The notes: generated by a model not told the origin, from the letters alone. Shown: positions 27,271 to 37,496, counted from the stretch's first letter. The stretch: 64,000 nucleotides of DNA from AP-15 sp963700185 (GCA_963700185.1 CAVOWP010000019.1:12252-76251), one strand, 5' to 3'. Numbers and translations: made by a program.

Positions 27271-29316
27271 TTGCATCTCGACTTTTTCGTCAAGGAGACA
27301 GTGTACTCGGGATGTGCGTTGGCTTTCCTCGCGCTGATCGTGTTGATGGTCTTGCAGGGTCGCACCAGCAGAGCCGGCGTAGCGATCCTAGGTTGCTGTA
27401 TCGCCTCGCTGAGCTGGGCAAGCGCAACCGCCGCGACCGCACCGGTCGCCGCATTGAGCTCCTTGGACAGCGTCAGGCTTTCCGCTTGGCTGTTATTCGC
27501 GGCAGCGCTCGTTACCATACGGGCCAGTGACGGTTCTGGTCTCGGGCGTGCCTACCTCTTTTCGGCAGTCAGCTTCTGCCTCGCAGCAATCGGTAATGAT
27601 GTATGGATCCTGGTCGTCAGTCCGGATGATATGGGCCTCTATACCTCGCAGCTGCTGATTCGCATCGGGTTTGGAGTCGCTGGACTGCTAACGATCGAGA
27701 ATTTCTGGCGCAATACAGAACCTGAACGGCGATGGCACGTCTGGCCGCTATGCGTCGCGATCGGCGGATTGTTCGCGTATGAGCTGTTCTTGTTTTCCGA
27801 TGCCTTCATCACCCGCGGCCGCGTCGATCCTGGTCTCGCCCTTGGCCGGCCGATCGTCGCTGCGTTCATGGCCCCTCTGCTGGCCTTGGCCATGGCCCGC
27901 AATCGCGAATGGCGGGTCGATATCCACGTGTCCCGACAAGTCGTGCTGCACACGGCGACTTTGGTTGCCAGCGGCTGCTTCCTTTTTGCCGTAGCTCTCG
28001 TCGCCGTACTGCTGCGCGGCTTTGGCGGCGAGTGGGGGCTGGTGCTCCAGCTGGCGATGTTATTCGGCAGCATTGTTGTCCTCGCCACTGTGCTCTCGTC
28101 GGGGAACGTCCGCGGTCGGCTCAAATTTGTGATCTCGCGGAATTTTTATACGCATCGCTATGACTACCGTGTCGAGTGGCTCAAGTTCATCGAGTTGGTC
28201 TCCGAGCCCAAGTTTGGCGAGGAACTCCCGGTCAGAATCATCCGCGCCTTGGCCGAATTCGTCGACAGCCCGGCCGGGGTGCTGTGGTCGTTGAGCCGCG
28301 GCATCGGCTATTATCCGACGGCGGCGTGGAGGCGGCCCATCCCCGGCGACCGCAAGGTGCCGATCGATGACCCATTCGTTTTTGGGTTCCGGGACGGCGG
28401 CTGGATCCAAGTTCTCAGCTCGGAAGCCGGAGCGGGTAAGTGGCCGATCGCCTCCGAAACGGCGTGGTTGGCCGTACCTTTAACGCATCGCACCGAAGTT
28501 ATCGGCTTCGTCGTGCTCGATCGCGCGACACACACGATCGCCCCGGATTGGGAGGCGTTCGATCTGTTGCGCGCGGCCGGCAGGCAAGCAGCCAGTTATC
28601 TCGCCGAGGAGCGCTCGACAAAGGTCTTGCGCGATTCCGAACTGCTGACCGAATACAGCAAGCGCTTCGCTTTCGTAGTCCATGATATCAAGAATTTGGC
28701 GAGCCAGCTGAATTTGATCGTGTCGAATGCGGCGAGGCATATCGGCGACCCCGAGTTTCAGCGAGATATGCTGAGAACCGTTGAAGATTCAGTCGCACGA
28801 ATGAACAATCTTCTCGGCCAATTGAAAGCCGACGCGGCACCGCACCCACCTCGCCCGCTCGACCCGAACCTAGTGGTCGGCGCGGTCGCCGCGGAGTTCG
28901 CCGATGCTCCGGTGGCGGTCGAGAGCCGTGATGAAATCGGCGCGTGCGCCGTAACAATCGACCCGGAGCGCCTCAGATCCGCTCTTACCCACCTCGTCCA
29001 AAACGCGGTGGATGTCTCATGTCCGGGCGATCGGGTGATGATTTCTTCGCGCCGTTTCGGAACCCGGCTTTTGATCGAAGTGACAGACAATGGTCCTGGG
29101 ATGGACGATGCTTTCGTTCGTGACGAGCTGTTCCTGCCGTTCCGCTCGACAAAGTCGGGCGGTTATGGGATCGGCGCTTTTCAAACCCGCGAGCTCATTC
29201 GCATGGCGGGCGGTGATCTCGAGGTAATCTCTCAACAAGGGTTTGGCACTACGATGCGGATCATCCTGCCCCTGGTCTCAGAGAGAGAGCCGGCAAGATC
29301 CTCAGCCGTGACCTAG
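27271..29316 (+). CDS. prsK: XrtA/PEP-CTERM system histidine kinase PrsK
   Basis: Membrane sensor kinase of the PEP-CTERM regulatory pair. About eight hydrophobic segments cover the first 290 residues, then a GAF-like domain (residues about 300-450). The transmitter follows, with an H-box VVHDIKNLASQLN near residue 471, an N-box HLVQNAVDVS, and G-boxes DNGPGMD and GGYGIGAF. 681 aa is the normal size. The start is a TTG at 27271, four bases after the sugar-transferase stop; a GTG at 27301 is an alternative. Its partner PrsR follows five bases later. The signal sensed is unknown. Confidence 0.9.
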   Translation: MHLDFFVKETVYSGCALAFLALIVLMVLQGRTSRAGVAILGCCIASLSWASATAATAPVAALSSLDSVRLSAWLLFAAALVTIRASDGSGLGRAYLFSAVSFCLAAIGNDVWILVVSPDDMGLYTSQLLIRIGFGVAGLLTIENFWRNTEPERRWHVWPLCVAIGGLFAYELFLFSDAFITRGRVDPGLALGRPIVAAFMAPLLALAMARNREWRVDIHVSRQVVLHTATLVASGCFLFAVALVAVLLRGFGGEWGLVLQLAMLFGSIVVLATVLSSGNVRGRLKFVISRNFYTHRYDYRVEWLKFIELVSEPKFGEELPVRIIRALAEFVDSPAGVLWSLSRGIGYYPTAAWRRPIPGDRKVPIDDPFVFGFRDGGWIQVLSSEAGAGKWPIASETAWLAVPLTHRTEVIGFVVLDRATHTIAPDWEAFDLLRAAGRQAASYLAEERSTKVLRDSELLTEYSKRFAFVVHDIKNLASQLNLIVSNAARHIGDPEFQRDMLRTVEDSVARMNNLLGQLKADAAPHPPRPLDPNLVVGAVAAEFADAPVAVESRDEIGACAVTIDPERLRSALTHLVQNAVDVSCPGDRVMISSRRFGTRLLIEVTDNGPGMDDAFVRDELFLPFRSTKSGGYGIGAFQTRELIRMAGGDLEVISQQGFGTTMRIILPLVSEREPARSSAVT

Positions 29317-29321
29317 AAAAC

Positions 29322-30683
29322 ATGCCGCCCAATCCAAAACCGTTGCTGCTCGTCGACGATGACACGGGGCTACTGCGCCAACTGCGCTGGGCCTTTTCGG
29401 ACCACAAGGTATTCCCGGCAGGAACGCGCCTGGAAGCAATCAATTTCGTCAGAAGGGAACCGATTCCGGTCGCCATCGTCGATCTTGGGCTGCCTCCCGA
29501 CTCGGACGGCGCCTCCGAGGGGCTGGCCACGCTGACCGAAATTCTCGCGATTGCGCCTGCGACAAAAGTCGTCATCGCGACCGGCAACGAAACTCGCGAA
29601 CACGCATTGCGGGCAATCGCTCTCGGCGCCTATGACTTCTATCAAAAGCCGATCGACATCGACGTGCTCCAGCTGATTGTCAGCCGTGCGGAGCGAATGT
29701 TCGAGCTCGAGGACGAAAACCGTCGCCTTGCCGAAGTCGCTCAAACCTCTCCGGTCGACGGTATCATCGCGAGCAGCCCGGAAATGCTGCGGGTGCTGCG
29801 CAATCTGGAAAAGATAGCGCCGACCGATGTTACGGTTTTGCTGCTGGGCGAGAGCGGTACCGGCAAGGAATTGCTAGCTCAGGCGGTGCATAAGATGAGC
29901 CGCCGGTCCGGCGGGCCGTTCGTGCCGATCAACTGCGCGGCCATTCCAGAGACCCTGCTCGAAAGTGAGCTCTTCGGTTATGAAAAAGGCGCCTTCACCG
30001 GTGCTCTGAGGCAGAACATCGGCAGAATCGAAAGTGCCGATCGCGGCACCCTGTTTCTTGACGAAATTGGCGATGTGCCATTGCCGATGCAGGTGAAATT
30101 GCTGCGATTCTTGCAAGACCAAATCGTTGAACGCGTTGGCGGTCGAAAGCCAGTGCAAGTCGACGTTCGAATCGTTTGTGCAACAAACCAGGACCTCGAT
30201 CGCATGATGGCCGAGGGCCGCTTTCGCGAGGACCTCTATTACCGTTTGAATGAGGTCGCGGTGCGGGTGCCTCCGCTTCGCGAGCGGCTTGGAGATGCGG
30301 TGGTTTTGGCGAGCTTTTTTCTCCGCCGGTTCGCCTCGGAGTACCGCCGCCCGGTTCGCGGCTTCGCCTCTGCGGCGCTTGCAGCGATCAAGGACTATCC
30401 GTGGCCGGGTAACGTCCGCGAACTGGAAAATGCTGTGAAGCGTGCGGTCGTAATGGCTGACACTGCGCTGCTGTCCGCCTCAGATCTCGGTCTTACGGCG
30501 CAAGGAGAAGAGCCGCAATCGCTTGGCATCCGGGCTGCCCGAGCCCGCGCCGAGCGTGAGGTGCTCCAACTCGCGCTTGCCCAGGCCGGCTCCAATCTGT
30601 CGAAAGCGGCAAAGCTGCTCGGGATCAGCCGGCCGACCCTTTACGATTTGATGCAGCAACACCAGCTCGGCCTCGACGCGTGA
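29322..30683 (+). CDS. prsR: Sigma-54-dependent response regulator PrsR
   Basis: NtrC-family activator expected to be phosphorylated by PrsK and to switch on sigma-54 promoters of EPS and PEP-CTERM genes. The receiver begins LLLVDDDTG with the phospho-acceptor in AIVDLGLP and the conserved Lys in FYQKPID. The AAA+ core has Walker A GESGTGKE, the sigma-54 contact loop GAFTGA near residue 224, and Walker B LFLDEIGD. The C-terminal Fis-type HTH is SKAAKLLGISRPTLY. 453 aa is the standard length. The stop overlaps a possible GTG start of prsT. I did not find a clean -24/-12 promoter in the window. Confidence 0.94.
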   Translation: MPPNPKPLLLVDDDTGLLRQLRWAFSDHKVFPAGTRLEAINFVRREPIPVAIVDLGLPPDSDGASEGLATLTEILAIAPATKVVIATGNETREHALRAIALGAYDFYQKPIDIDVLQLIVSRAERMFELEDENRRLAEVAQTSPVDGIIASSPEMLRVLRNLEKIAPTDVTVLLLGESGTGKELLAQAVHKMSRRSGGPFVPINCAAIPETLLESELFGYEKGAFTGALRQNIGRIESADRGTLFLDEIGDVPLPMQVKLLRFLQDQIVERVGGRKPVQVDVRIVCATNQDLDRMMAEGRFREDLYYRLNEVAVRVPPLRERLGDAVVLASFFLRRFASEYRRPVRGFASAALAAIKDYPWPGNVRELENAVKRAVVMADTALLSASDLGLTAQGEEPQSLGIRAARARAEREVLQLALAQAGSNLSKAAKLLGISRPTLYDLMQQHQLGLDA

Positions 30684-30709
30684 CAGTGGTCTGCAGGAAA
30701 GGCAACGAA

Positions 30710-33700
30710 ATGTCCCAAGGTCGTGGCCGCTGTCCATGGCGCGCCGTGGTTTTCGCCTCCGCCGTTGCCACATTCGCCTGGTCCACCGCGTACGCCAAAG
30801 ATTCCACGGCCTCGGTAAAAGATGCCGAACAATATGTCGCGAAGGGCAACCTCAAGGCCGCCGAAATCGAGCTGCGCAACGCCATCCGCGAAGCGCCGCA
30901 AGACCCGGTTCTTCATGCCAGACTGGCCGAAATCTATTTACAACTCGCAGACCCCGCAGCGGCGGAGCGTGAAGCACGAGCTGCTCTCGAACGCAGGGGC
31001 GACGACGCAGACTACATATCGGTGCTGATGGACGCCATGCTGCGTCAGGAAAAATTTGCGGACCTCCTGGACCTGGTCAAGCCAGGCGATCGCGTTCCGG
31101 CGCTGGAGAGCAAGGTCAGAACGGCGCTCGGTACTGCGGAGGCCGGGCTGCGGGATCGTGATCAGGCTGAAAAGCTGCTTCGAGAAGCAGTCAAGCTCGA
31201 TCCCACCGCCGTCCGGCCCAAGATTCAGCTCGCACGCCTATTGACGGGCACGAAACCCGAGGAGGCAGACAAGTTTATCGATGAAGCGATCGCCGCCAAC
31301 CCACGGTCGGCCGAAGCTCTTCAAGTTAAGGGGGAGATGCTGCGCAGCCGAGGCGACCAAGACGGCGCCATTCGCCTGCTCGACGAGGCGCTGAAAATTG
31401 ATCCGAATAACACCCTCGCGCATTTGAGTCGGGCCAACGTCAACATCGCGCTCGGCAAATACAAGGTGGCGGACGAGGACCTCGATCCCATCCTCAAGGC
31501 CGCTCCCAACAACTTCATGGCAAACTACCTCCGGGGGTTGGAGCTTGCCAAAAAGCAGGACTACGCCGCGGCGGATCGGATATTCGATCGCATCAGCCCT
31601 GCCTTCTCGGTGTTCTGGGCAGGCTATTATTTGCAGGGCGCAACGAAACTGGCCCTCGGGCAATCCGCTCAGGCGGAAGCGATATTGGCTAAATATCTCA
31701 ATCGCGTTCCCGATGACGTGAAAGCCGGCAGGCTGATCGCGACCGCCGCTCTGCAGCAGCGATCCGCATCTCGGGCGATCGAGTATCTAAAACCGATAGT
31801 CGACAAAGTTCCGGCGGACGCGCCAACTCTGACCCTCCTCGGCAATGCCTATATGGCGGAAGGCAAGCCCGACCTCGCTTTACAGCAGTTCGAAAAGGCT
31901 GCCGCTCTCGATCCAGACAACCCTGCCATCAAGACACGGGTCGGCATTTCGGAAATCGATATCGGGCAGGGGCAACAAGGGTTGAGCACCCTACAGCAAG
32001 TGTTCGCTACCGAAGCGGGGGCACCCATTGCCGGTCCCACGCTCGTATTGACCGAGCTGCGTGCCAAGCACCTCGACAAGGCGGCCGAGGTGGCCGTCTC
32101 TCTGATCAAGAGGGATGCCAAGAACCCGCTTTATTTTACCTTGCTTGGGGTTGTCCGCGTCGCCCAGCGAGACTATTCGGCCGCCGAGAACTCGTTCCGC
32201 TCCGCGCTCGCGATCAACCCCGAATTCCCTGCGGCTACTCGAGATTTGGCGCAGCTGTACGTCACGACCGGCCGCGTTGACGATGCCAAGAAAGTGTATA
32301 CCGACCTCCTCGCGAAGAAGGCTGATGATGTGACCGCCCTTCTTGGGCTTTCGGACATCTACATTTCCGAGAAAAAATGGCCGGAAGCCACCGATGCGAT
32401 CAACCGGGCGCGGTCGGCGGCAAAAAATGATCCGTCACCCGGGCTCAAGCTGACGAGCCTGTACGAAGCTCGTCAGGACTGGAAAAGCGCCAAAAGCGTG
32501 GCGGCAGAACTCGCGTCCCAATTTCCGGGGGATGTCAACGTCCTCGAAGCCCAAGGGAGAGCCCAGTACGCCGCCGGCGATATGGACGGCGCAGTGTCCA
32601 GCTACAAGCGGGCTCACGAGCTGGTGCCGAATTCGATCCCGATCCTGTCGCGATACCTCTCCTTGCTCAACGAAGATAAATACCACATGGAGGCGCGCGG
32701 TGTATTGCAAGACGCTATTGCCCGGGACCCCCACAACGCCTCCCTGAAGGCCGACCTGATTCGGGTCGAAGGCGAAATGAATGGAGTGGACGCTGGAGTA
32801 GCTAAGGCTCAAGCCCTGGCAAAGGACGATCCCAACAGCAACATCTACTATCTGGTAGCGGCCGAACTCTATGAAAAGGCGGTACGGTCACCGGACGCGA
32901 TAGCGATGCTCGAGAAGACGGTTGCGGCGAGGCCGTCGGACGATGGCTTGATAGACGCTCTGTCGCAACTCTATCGCCGCACGGGAGATCTGGGCAAGGC
33001 AGAAGGCGTTTTGGTCAGTCGGCTGAAGGCTGATCCGAAGGACACCGTGATACGCACGGAGCTGGCGTCGTTATACTTGACCACCGGGCAAATCGCAGAT
33101 GCCAGAGAGATCTATAACGAGCTCAGTTTGCAGAGGCCAAACGATGCCGCGCCTTTACTGGGCCTCGCCGACGTCGCAACCAAGGAAAAGAACTGGTCGG
33201 AGGCGCTGGATTACGTCAACCGCGCACGCGCCGCAGCGCCAAATGACCCGGCTCCCGAGATTGCGCTTGTCAACTTGTACGGCTCACAGCAAAACTGGAA
33301 GGACGCAGCGGCCACAGCAAACGTTGTCGCCGAGCGATTTGCGGCCAATCCCCAAGCTCTCGACGCCAAAGGGCGGGTTCAAATAGCGACAGGCGACAAA
33401 GAAGGCGCGACTGCCACCTATAAACGTATCTACGAACTCGTACCCAATTCCCTGCCGGTCCTGTCGCGCTACCTTGCCCTGCTCAATTCGGCTAAGGACT
33501 TTTCTCAGGAACGAACCGTCCTGCAGGCCGCGCTCGCTCATAATCCCAAGAACAGCCAGTTGAACGGCGACCTGATCCGCGTCGAAGCGGAAATCGACGG
33601 GTTGGAGGCAGGCCTCGCAAAAGCGCGCGCACTTGCCGAGGAGGATCCGGGGAACCCCATTTATGACACTGTTTCGGCGGAACTATGGGAGAACGCTGGA

Positions 33701-34318
33701 CGCCGCACCGACGCTGTCATGGTGCTCGAGAAAGCGGTCGCCGCACGGCCGTCAGAGGACACTCTCGTAACGGCGTTGTCCCGGCTCTATGCTCGGAGCG
33801 GCGAACTCGGCAAGGCCGAAGCCGTGTTGAATTCCCGCTTGAAGATGGAGCCGAAGGATCTGGTAATTCGCTCCACTTTGGCCTCGATTTACCTGGAGCA
33901 AAAGAAATACGATAATGCAATTGACGAATACACGCACGTTACTGCCGACCACCCAGCCAACTCGGCGGCGCTGAACAATCTGGCTTGGCTTTACCAGCAA
34001 AAGGGCGACCTGGTGAAGGCGCGCGAACTGGCCGAACGCGCCACCGCAGCCTCTCCGCGTGTGCCCCAGATCGACGATACTCTGGGATGGATCTTGCTCG
34101 CTCAAGGCGATGCGCAGAAGGCGCTTACCTATCTGAGCGCCGCCAGCCTATCGGCTCCTGGCAATCCGGATATCCAATATCACTTGGCGGTCGCGCTCCA
34201 TCGGGTCGGGAGGCAGGCTGATGCTCAGGCGACCCTCGAAAACCTGCTCGGCTCCGGCGCGTCGTTCTCCGACAAGGCCGAGGCGGAAAAGCTGTTGCAG
34301 GAGTTGAAGCGGAGCTGA
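30710..34318 (+). CDS. prsT: PEP-CTERM system TPR protein PrsT, enlarged by an internal duplication
   Basis: Exported TPR superhelix of about 1202 aa, usually found with prsK/prsR and thought to help polysaccharide or sorting assembly. A signal peptide occupies residues about 8-30 (ending STAYAKD). The remainder is a nearly unbroken series of TPR units. The protein is longer than the roughly 900 aa I would expect, because residues about 516-787 are repeated as 788-1059 with an exact 272-residue period. Typical conserved pieces in both copies are LVPNS.P.LSRYL and LEK.VAARPS. ATG 30710 with AGGAAAGG is preferred; a GTG at 30680 overlaps the prsR stop. A GCTCGG/CCGAGC hairpin follows the stop. 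Confidence 0.9.
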   Translation: MSQGRGRCPWRAVVFASAVATFAWSTAYAKDSTASVKDAEQYVAKGNLKAAEIELRNAIREAPQDPVLHARLAEIYLQLADPAAAEREARAALERRGDDADYISVLMDAMLRQEKFADLLDLVKPGDRVPALESKVRTALGTAEAGLRDRDQAEKLLREAVKLDPTAVRPKIQLARLLTGTKPEEADKFIDEAIAANPRSAEALQVKGEMLRSRGDQDGAIRLLDEALKIDPNNTLAHLSRANVNIALGKYKVADEDLDPILKAAPNNFMANYLRGLELAKKQDYAAADRIFDRISPAFSVFWAGYYLQGATKLALGQSAQAEAILAKYLNRVPDDVKAGRLIATAALQQRSASRAIEYLKPIVDKVPADAPTLTLLGNAYMAEGKPDLALQQFEKAAALDPDNPAIKTRVGISEIDIGQGQQGLSTLQQVFATEAGAPIAGPTLVLTELRAKHLDKAAEVAVSLIKRDAKNPLYFTLLGVVRVAQRDYSAAENSFRSALAINPEFPAATRDLAQLYVTTGRVDDAKKVYTDLLAKKADDVTALLGLSDIYISEKKWPEATDAINRARSAAKNDPSPGLKLTSLYEARQDWKSAKSVAAELASQFPGDVNVLEAQGRAQYAAGDMDGAVSSYKRAHELVPNSIPILSRYLSLLNEDKYHMEARGVLQDAIARDPHNASLKADLIRVEGEMNGVDAGVAKAQALAKDDPNSNIYYLVAAELYEKAVRSPDAIAMLEKTVAARPSDDGLIDALSQLYRRTGDLGKAEGVLVSRLKADPKDTVIRTELASLYLTTGQIADAREIYNELSLQRPNDAAPLLGLADVATKEKNWSEALDYVNRARAAAPNDPAPEIALVNLYGSQQNWKDAAATANVVAERFAANPQALDAKGRVQIATGDKEGATATYKRIYELVPNSLPVLSRYLALLNSAKDFSQERTVLQAALAHNPKNSQLNGDLIRVEAEIDGLEAGLAKARALAEEDPGNPIYDTVSAELWENAGRRTDAVMVLEKAVAARPSEDTLVTALSRLYARSGELGKAEAVLNSRLKMEPKDLVIRSTLASIYLEQKKYDNAIDEYTHVTADHPANSAALNNLAWLYQQKGDLVKARELAERATAASPRVPQIDDTLGWILLAQGDAQKALTYLSAASLSAPGNPDIQYHLAVALHRVGRQADAQATLENLLGSGASFSDKAEAEKLLQELKRS
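32255..33886 (+). repeat. Tandem 816-bp duplication within prsT
   Basis: Two in-frame units, 32255-33070 and 33071-33886, align over their whole length with no net length difference (816 bases, 272 codons each). The start of a third match (IYLEQKKYDNA) follows at 33887. Protein identity is clearly partial, so the duplication is old. Confidence 0.8.
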
Positions 34319-34327
34319 ATTGCTCGG

Positions 34328-35456
34328 CTACCGAGCGGCATCGATCTCCTGCAGCAGGCTCCGCAGCTCCCGAGCGAGCCCAGGCTCAGGCGCTTTGCGG
34401 CGAGCGGGGACAGTATGAGGGGCGAGAGTGGTTGCCTCCTCCATATCTTCCGGCGCCGCGCTCAACCGGCGGAGCACGGCTGTCAGCTCCTCGACCGCGG
34501 CTTGCAGCTCCGGAAACGACATAGCAGCGGCAGGTTTGTCGTCATCGGCGGGCGATTGCTGCGCGGCGGCCGAGTGCACCGTTGCCTCGAACACCTCGAC
34601 GGATGTGCGCATTGCGGCTTCGAGCGCTTGAGTAATCTCCGACAATTGGCTGACACCTTCGAGGAAGGTGAGATGTCCTTGCTCGAATGCTGCGACCAGC
34701 CGCTCAGGAAGCCGAGCCGGCAATTCGCCAATTCTGTCGTCCCCCACCCGATGGTCGCGACCCGCCTCGAGCAACGACACCACACGGCGCAATAGGCGGA
34801 TTTCTTCGGGCTCGACGGTTAATTGGGCAATCAGATTCGAGCAACGGCTCCGCTGTGACATCGACGGCAATCCTACCGAGCACAGCGAGGAGGACCAGAC
34901 CGGCCACGATCAAAATGGCGGATATCGTCGGGATCACACCGGTTTGAAATGGCAAGGCGCCATGGTTTTGCGCTAGGCCGAGCCCGATTATTCCGACGAG
35001 TACGATCAGGACGCTGAGGAAATGGCCGCGAGCCAAACAAATATAGTAACGCCGGGCGACCTCCCTCCTCGCCTCGCGCGCGGTCAGAGGCACCGTGGGG
35101 ACGCCGCTGCTATCCGCTGTCTCTGGTCCTGCCTGCGCTGAGCGCGTTACAAGTCGCCTGAAGCCATCCGTACCAAGCGCGGAGATCCAGATGTGCCAGG
35201 CGGGCGTTCGGCCAAGCGCGATTCGCCCCAGATGGTGCCGCATCCATATCATGCTGGCGACCAAGTTTATGGTCGTCAGCAACATCGCGCCAAGGCCGTA
35301 CACGCCAAGGGCGCCGACCGCTAGCACCGGCAAATGCGGGATCAGGATCGTTCCGATTTCGGGGCGCGGCGCGTTCATCATCTCAGCGACTGCCAAAACG
35401 GTTGCCAGAACGATCGCGCCGATCGCACTCGACAAAACTATACTCCATGTTGGCAT
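34328..35456 (-). pseudogene. Membrane protein of unknown function, split by a probable frameshift
   Basis: Two overlapping minus-strand frames appear to be one protein of about 375 aa. The first (from ATG 35456, preceded by AAGGAC) has two hydrophobic segments near the N-terminus and two more after an Arg-rich cytoplasmic loop. It ends usefully at RIAVDVTAEPLL. The second frame continues with NLIAQLTVEPEEIRLLRRVV and a helical, Ala/Glu-rich tail ending EIDAAR. The junction is near 34835-34850. The architecture of two membrane pairs with a long helical tail faintly recalls MotA/TolQ proteins, but I do not recognise the family with confidence. It converges with prsT. Two separate genes remain possible. 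Confidence 0.5.
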
Positions 35457-35637
35457 TGACGGTCCTTCCCAGCCGGCCATCGGGCCTACCCGCAAGCTAT
35501 TGTACTGCGTTCTCGCACCGGCGTTGCCGGTTCGGGGTAAAATTTCAGGCCCTTACACTTGCCCAATGAGGGGCAGTGTATCAAACCGCTGATAAAAGTC
35601 CTCTATTCACGGCATTCGAGCGGCTCTGTTGCCGGCG

Positions 35638-37323
35638 TCAACCACCGCTCGCCCGCGCCTTCGCCCAGCTGTCGCGCAGTCCGACGGTGCGGTTAAAGAT
35701 GAGACGGTTCGGCGTACTGTCGGGGTCAGCACAGAAATAGCCCTGGCGCTCGAATTGAACCGCCTCTCCGTGCCCCGCAGCGGTCAGTGCGCGCTCCACC
35801 CGGCTATGGGGCAAGATCTCGAGGGAGTACGGATTGAGATCGGCAAAGAGATCGCCGCCTGCGCCGGGGTCGGGCACGTTGAAGAGGGGGTTGTAGAGCC
35901 GGATTTCCGCCGGCACGGCATGCGCTGCCGAGACCCAATGCAAAGTTGCCCTGACCTTGCGTCCGTCGGGAGCATTGCCGCCGCGTGTCGCCGGATCGTA
36001 GGTGCATATGAGCTCCACGACCTCGCCTGCCGCATTTCTCACTACCTCGCGACAAGTGACCAAATAGCCATACCGCAATCTTACCTCCCGCCCCGGCGAA
36101 AGCCGGTAGAAACTCCGGGACGGGTATTCCATAAAGTCCTCGGCTTCGACGTACAGCTCGCGCCCGAAAGGAATGCGGCGCGTACCGGAAGCGGCGTCCT
36201 CGGGATTGTTGACCGCCACCAGCTCCTCAATGGCCCCAACTGGATAATTTTCGATTACCAGCTTCAGCGGGCGCAGCACCGCCATCCGGCGCTGGGAGGT
36301 CTTATTCAGGCACTCGCGGATCGCGTGCTCGAACATTGCGACATCGACAACGCTGTGCGCCCGTGCGATCCCGACCGAGCGGACGAAATCACGGATGGCG
36401 GCCGGTGGCACGCCACGGCGCCGCAGCGCCGCCAATGTCGGCATCCGCGGATCGTCCCAGCCGTTGACCCGGCCTTGCCGCACCAGCACGGTCAGGAAAC
36501 GTTTCGACAGCACCGTGAAATTCAGGTTGAGCCGAGCGAATTCGTACTGTCGCGGCCGCGACGGCACCGGCAGATTTTCGATCAGCCAATCGTAGAGCGG
36601 ACGATGGTCCTCGAATTCGAGCGTACACAGCGAATATGTCACACCTTCGATCGCATCCGACTGGCCGTGCGCGAAGTCGTAAGTCGGATAGATGCACCAC
36701 TTGGTTCCGGTGCGGGGGTGCTCCGTATGCAGGATGCGATAGAGCACCGGATCGCGCAAATTGATGTTGCCGGCGGTCATGTCGATCTTGGCCCGCAGCA
36801 CGCGTGCCCCGTTGGGGAACTCGCCTTCTCGCATGCGGCGGAACAGATCGAGATTTTCGTCTACCGACCTGTCGCGGTAGGGGCTGTTGCGTCCGCGCTC
36901 GGTCAGGCTGCCCCGCATCGCCCGCATCTCCTCGGCGGCCAGATCATCGACGTAAGCCTTGCCGGTGCGGATCAGGTGCTCGGCCCAGTCATAGAGCTGC
37001 TCGAAATTATCGGACGCATAGTAAAGGTGTGGCCCCCAATCGAAGCCGAGCCAGCGCACGTCGCGTTTAATCGAATCGATGTACTCCTGCTCCTCCTTGG
37101 TCGGGTTGGTATCATCGAACCGCAGATGGCAGCGGCCGCCATATTCCTGCGCCACGCCGAAATTTAAACAGATCGCTTTGGCGTGCCCGATGTGGAGATA
37201 GCCATTGGGCTCGGGGGGAAAGCGGGTGACTATCTCGGTGTTGCGCCCGGCAGCAATATCGGCGTCGATGATGTCGCGGATAAAGTCGCGACCGGGCTGC
37301 ACCGCAGCGGTTTCTGTCGTCAT
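35638..37323 (-). CDS. glnS: Glutaminyl-tRNA synthetase
   Basis: Class I aminoacyl-tRNA synthetase charging tRNA-Gln directly with glutamine. The HIGH motif is in GYLHIGHAKAI, the KMSKS equivalent is VLSKR, and the ATP/tRNA region FDDTNPTKEEQEYI and GTKWCIYPTYDFAHG are as in GlnS. The C-terminal anticodon-binding beta-barrels are complete, with LHWVSAAHAVPAEIRLYNPLF specific to GlnRS rather than GluRS. About 561 aa, normal for bacterial GlnRS. ATG 37323 is chosen; GTG/ATG at 37344/37341 are close alternatives. Most alphaproteobacteria use the GatCAB amidotransferase route instead, so this gene may have been acquired. Confidence 0.94.
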   Translation of the reverse strand: MTTETAAVQPGRDFIRDIIDADIAAGRNTEIVTRFPPEPNGYLHIGHAKAICLNFGVAQEYGGRCHLRFDDTNPTKEEQEYIDSIKRDVRWLGFDWGPHLYYASDNFEQLYDWAEHLIRTGKAYVDDLAAEEMRAMRGSLTERGRNSPYRDRSVDENLDLFRRMREGEFPNGARVLRAKIDMTAGNINLRDPVLYRILHTEHPRTGTKWCIYPTYDFAHGQSDAIEGVTYSLCTLEFEDHRPLYDWLIENLPVPSRPRQYEFARLNLNFTVLSKRFLTVLVRQGRVNGWDDPRMPTLAALRRRGVPPAAIRDFVRSVGIARAHSVVDVAMFEHAIRECLNKTSQRRMAVLRPLKLVIENYPVGAIEELVAVNNPEDAASGTRRIPFGRELYVEAEDFMEYPSRSFYRLSPGREVRLRYGYLVTCREVVRNAAGEVVELICTYDPATRGGNAPDGRKVRATLHWVSAAHAVPAEIRLYNPLFNVPDPGAGGDLFADLNPYSLEILPHSRVERALTAAGHGEAVQFERQGYFCADPDSTPNRLIFNRTVGLRDSWAKARASGG

Positions 37324-37496
37324 CACATTTCCCGGTGTCATCACGCCTGCCTATGTGGCGCATCCCGGCACACCCGCCAAGACCGGGAGATATCTCAGAT
37401 TTATCCGACGTCGGATCTGACCGTTGAGCTCGAACCGGTGATTTGCCGCATGGGCCGACGATCGCGGCATCGATCATCGGCCCACCCCGGTGGACG

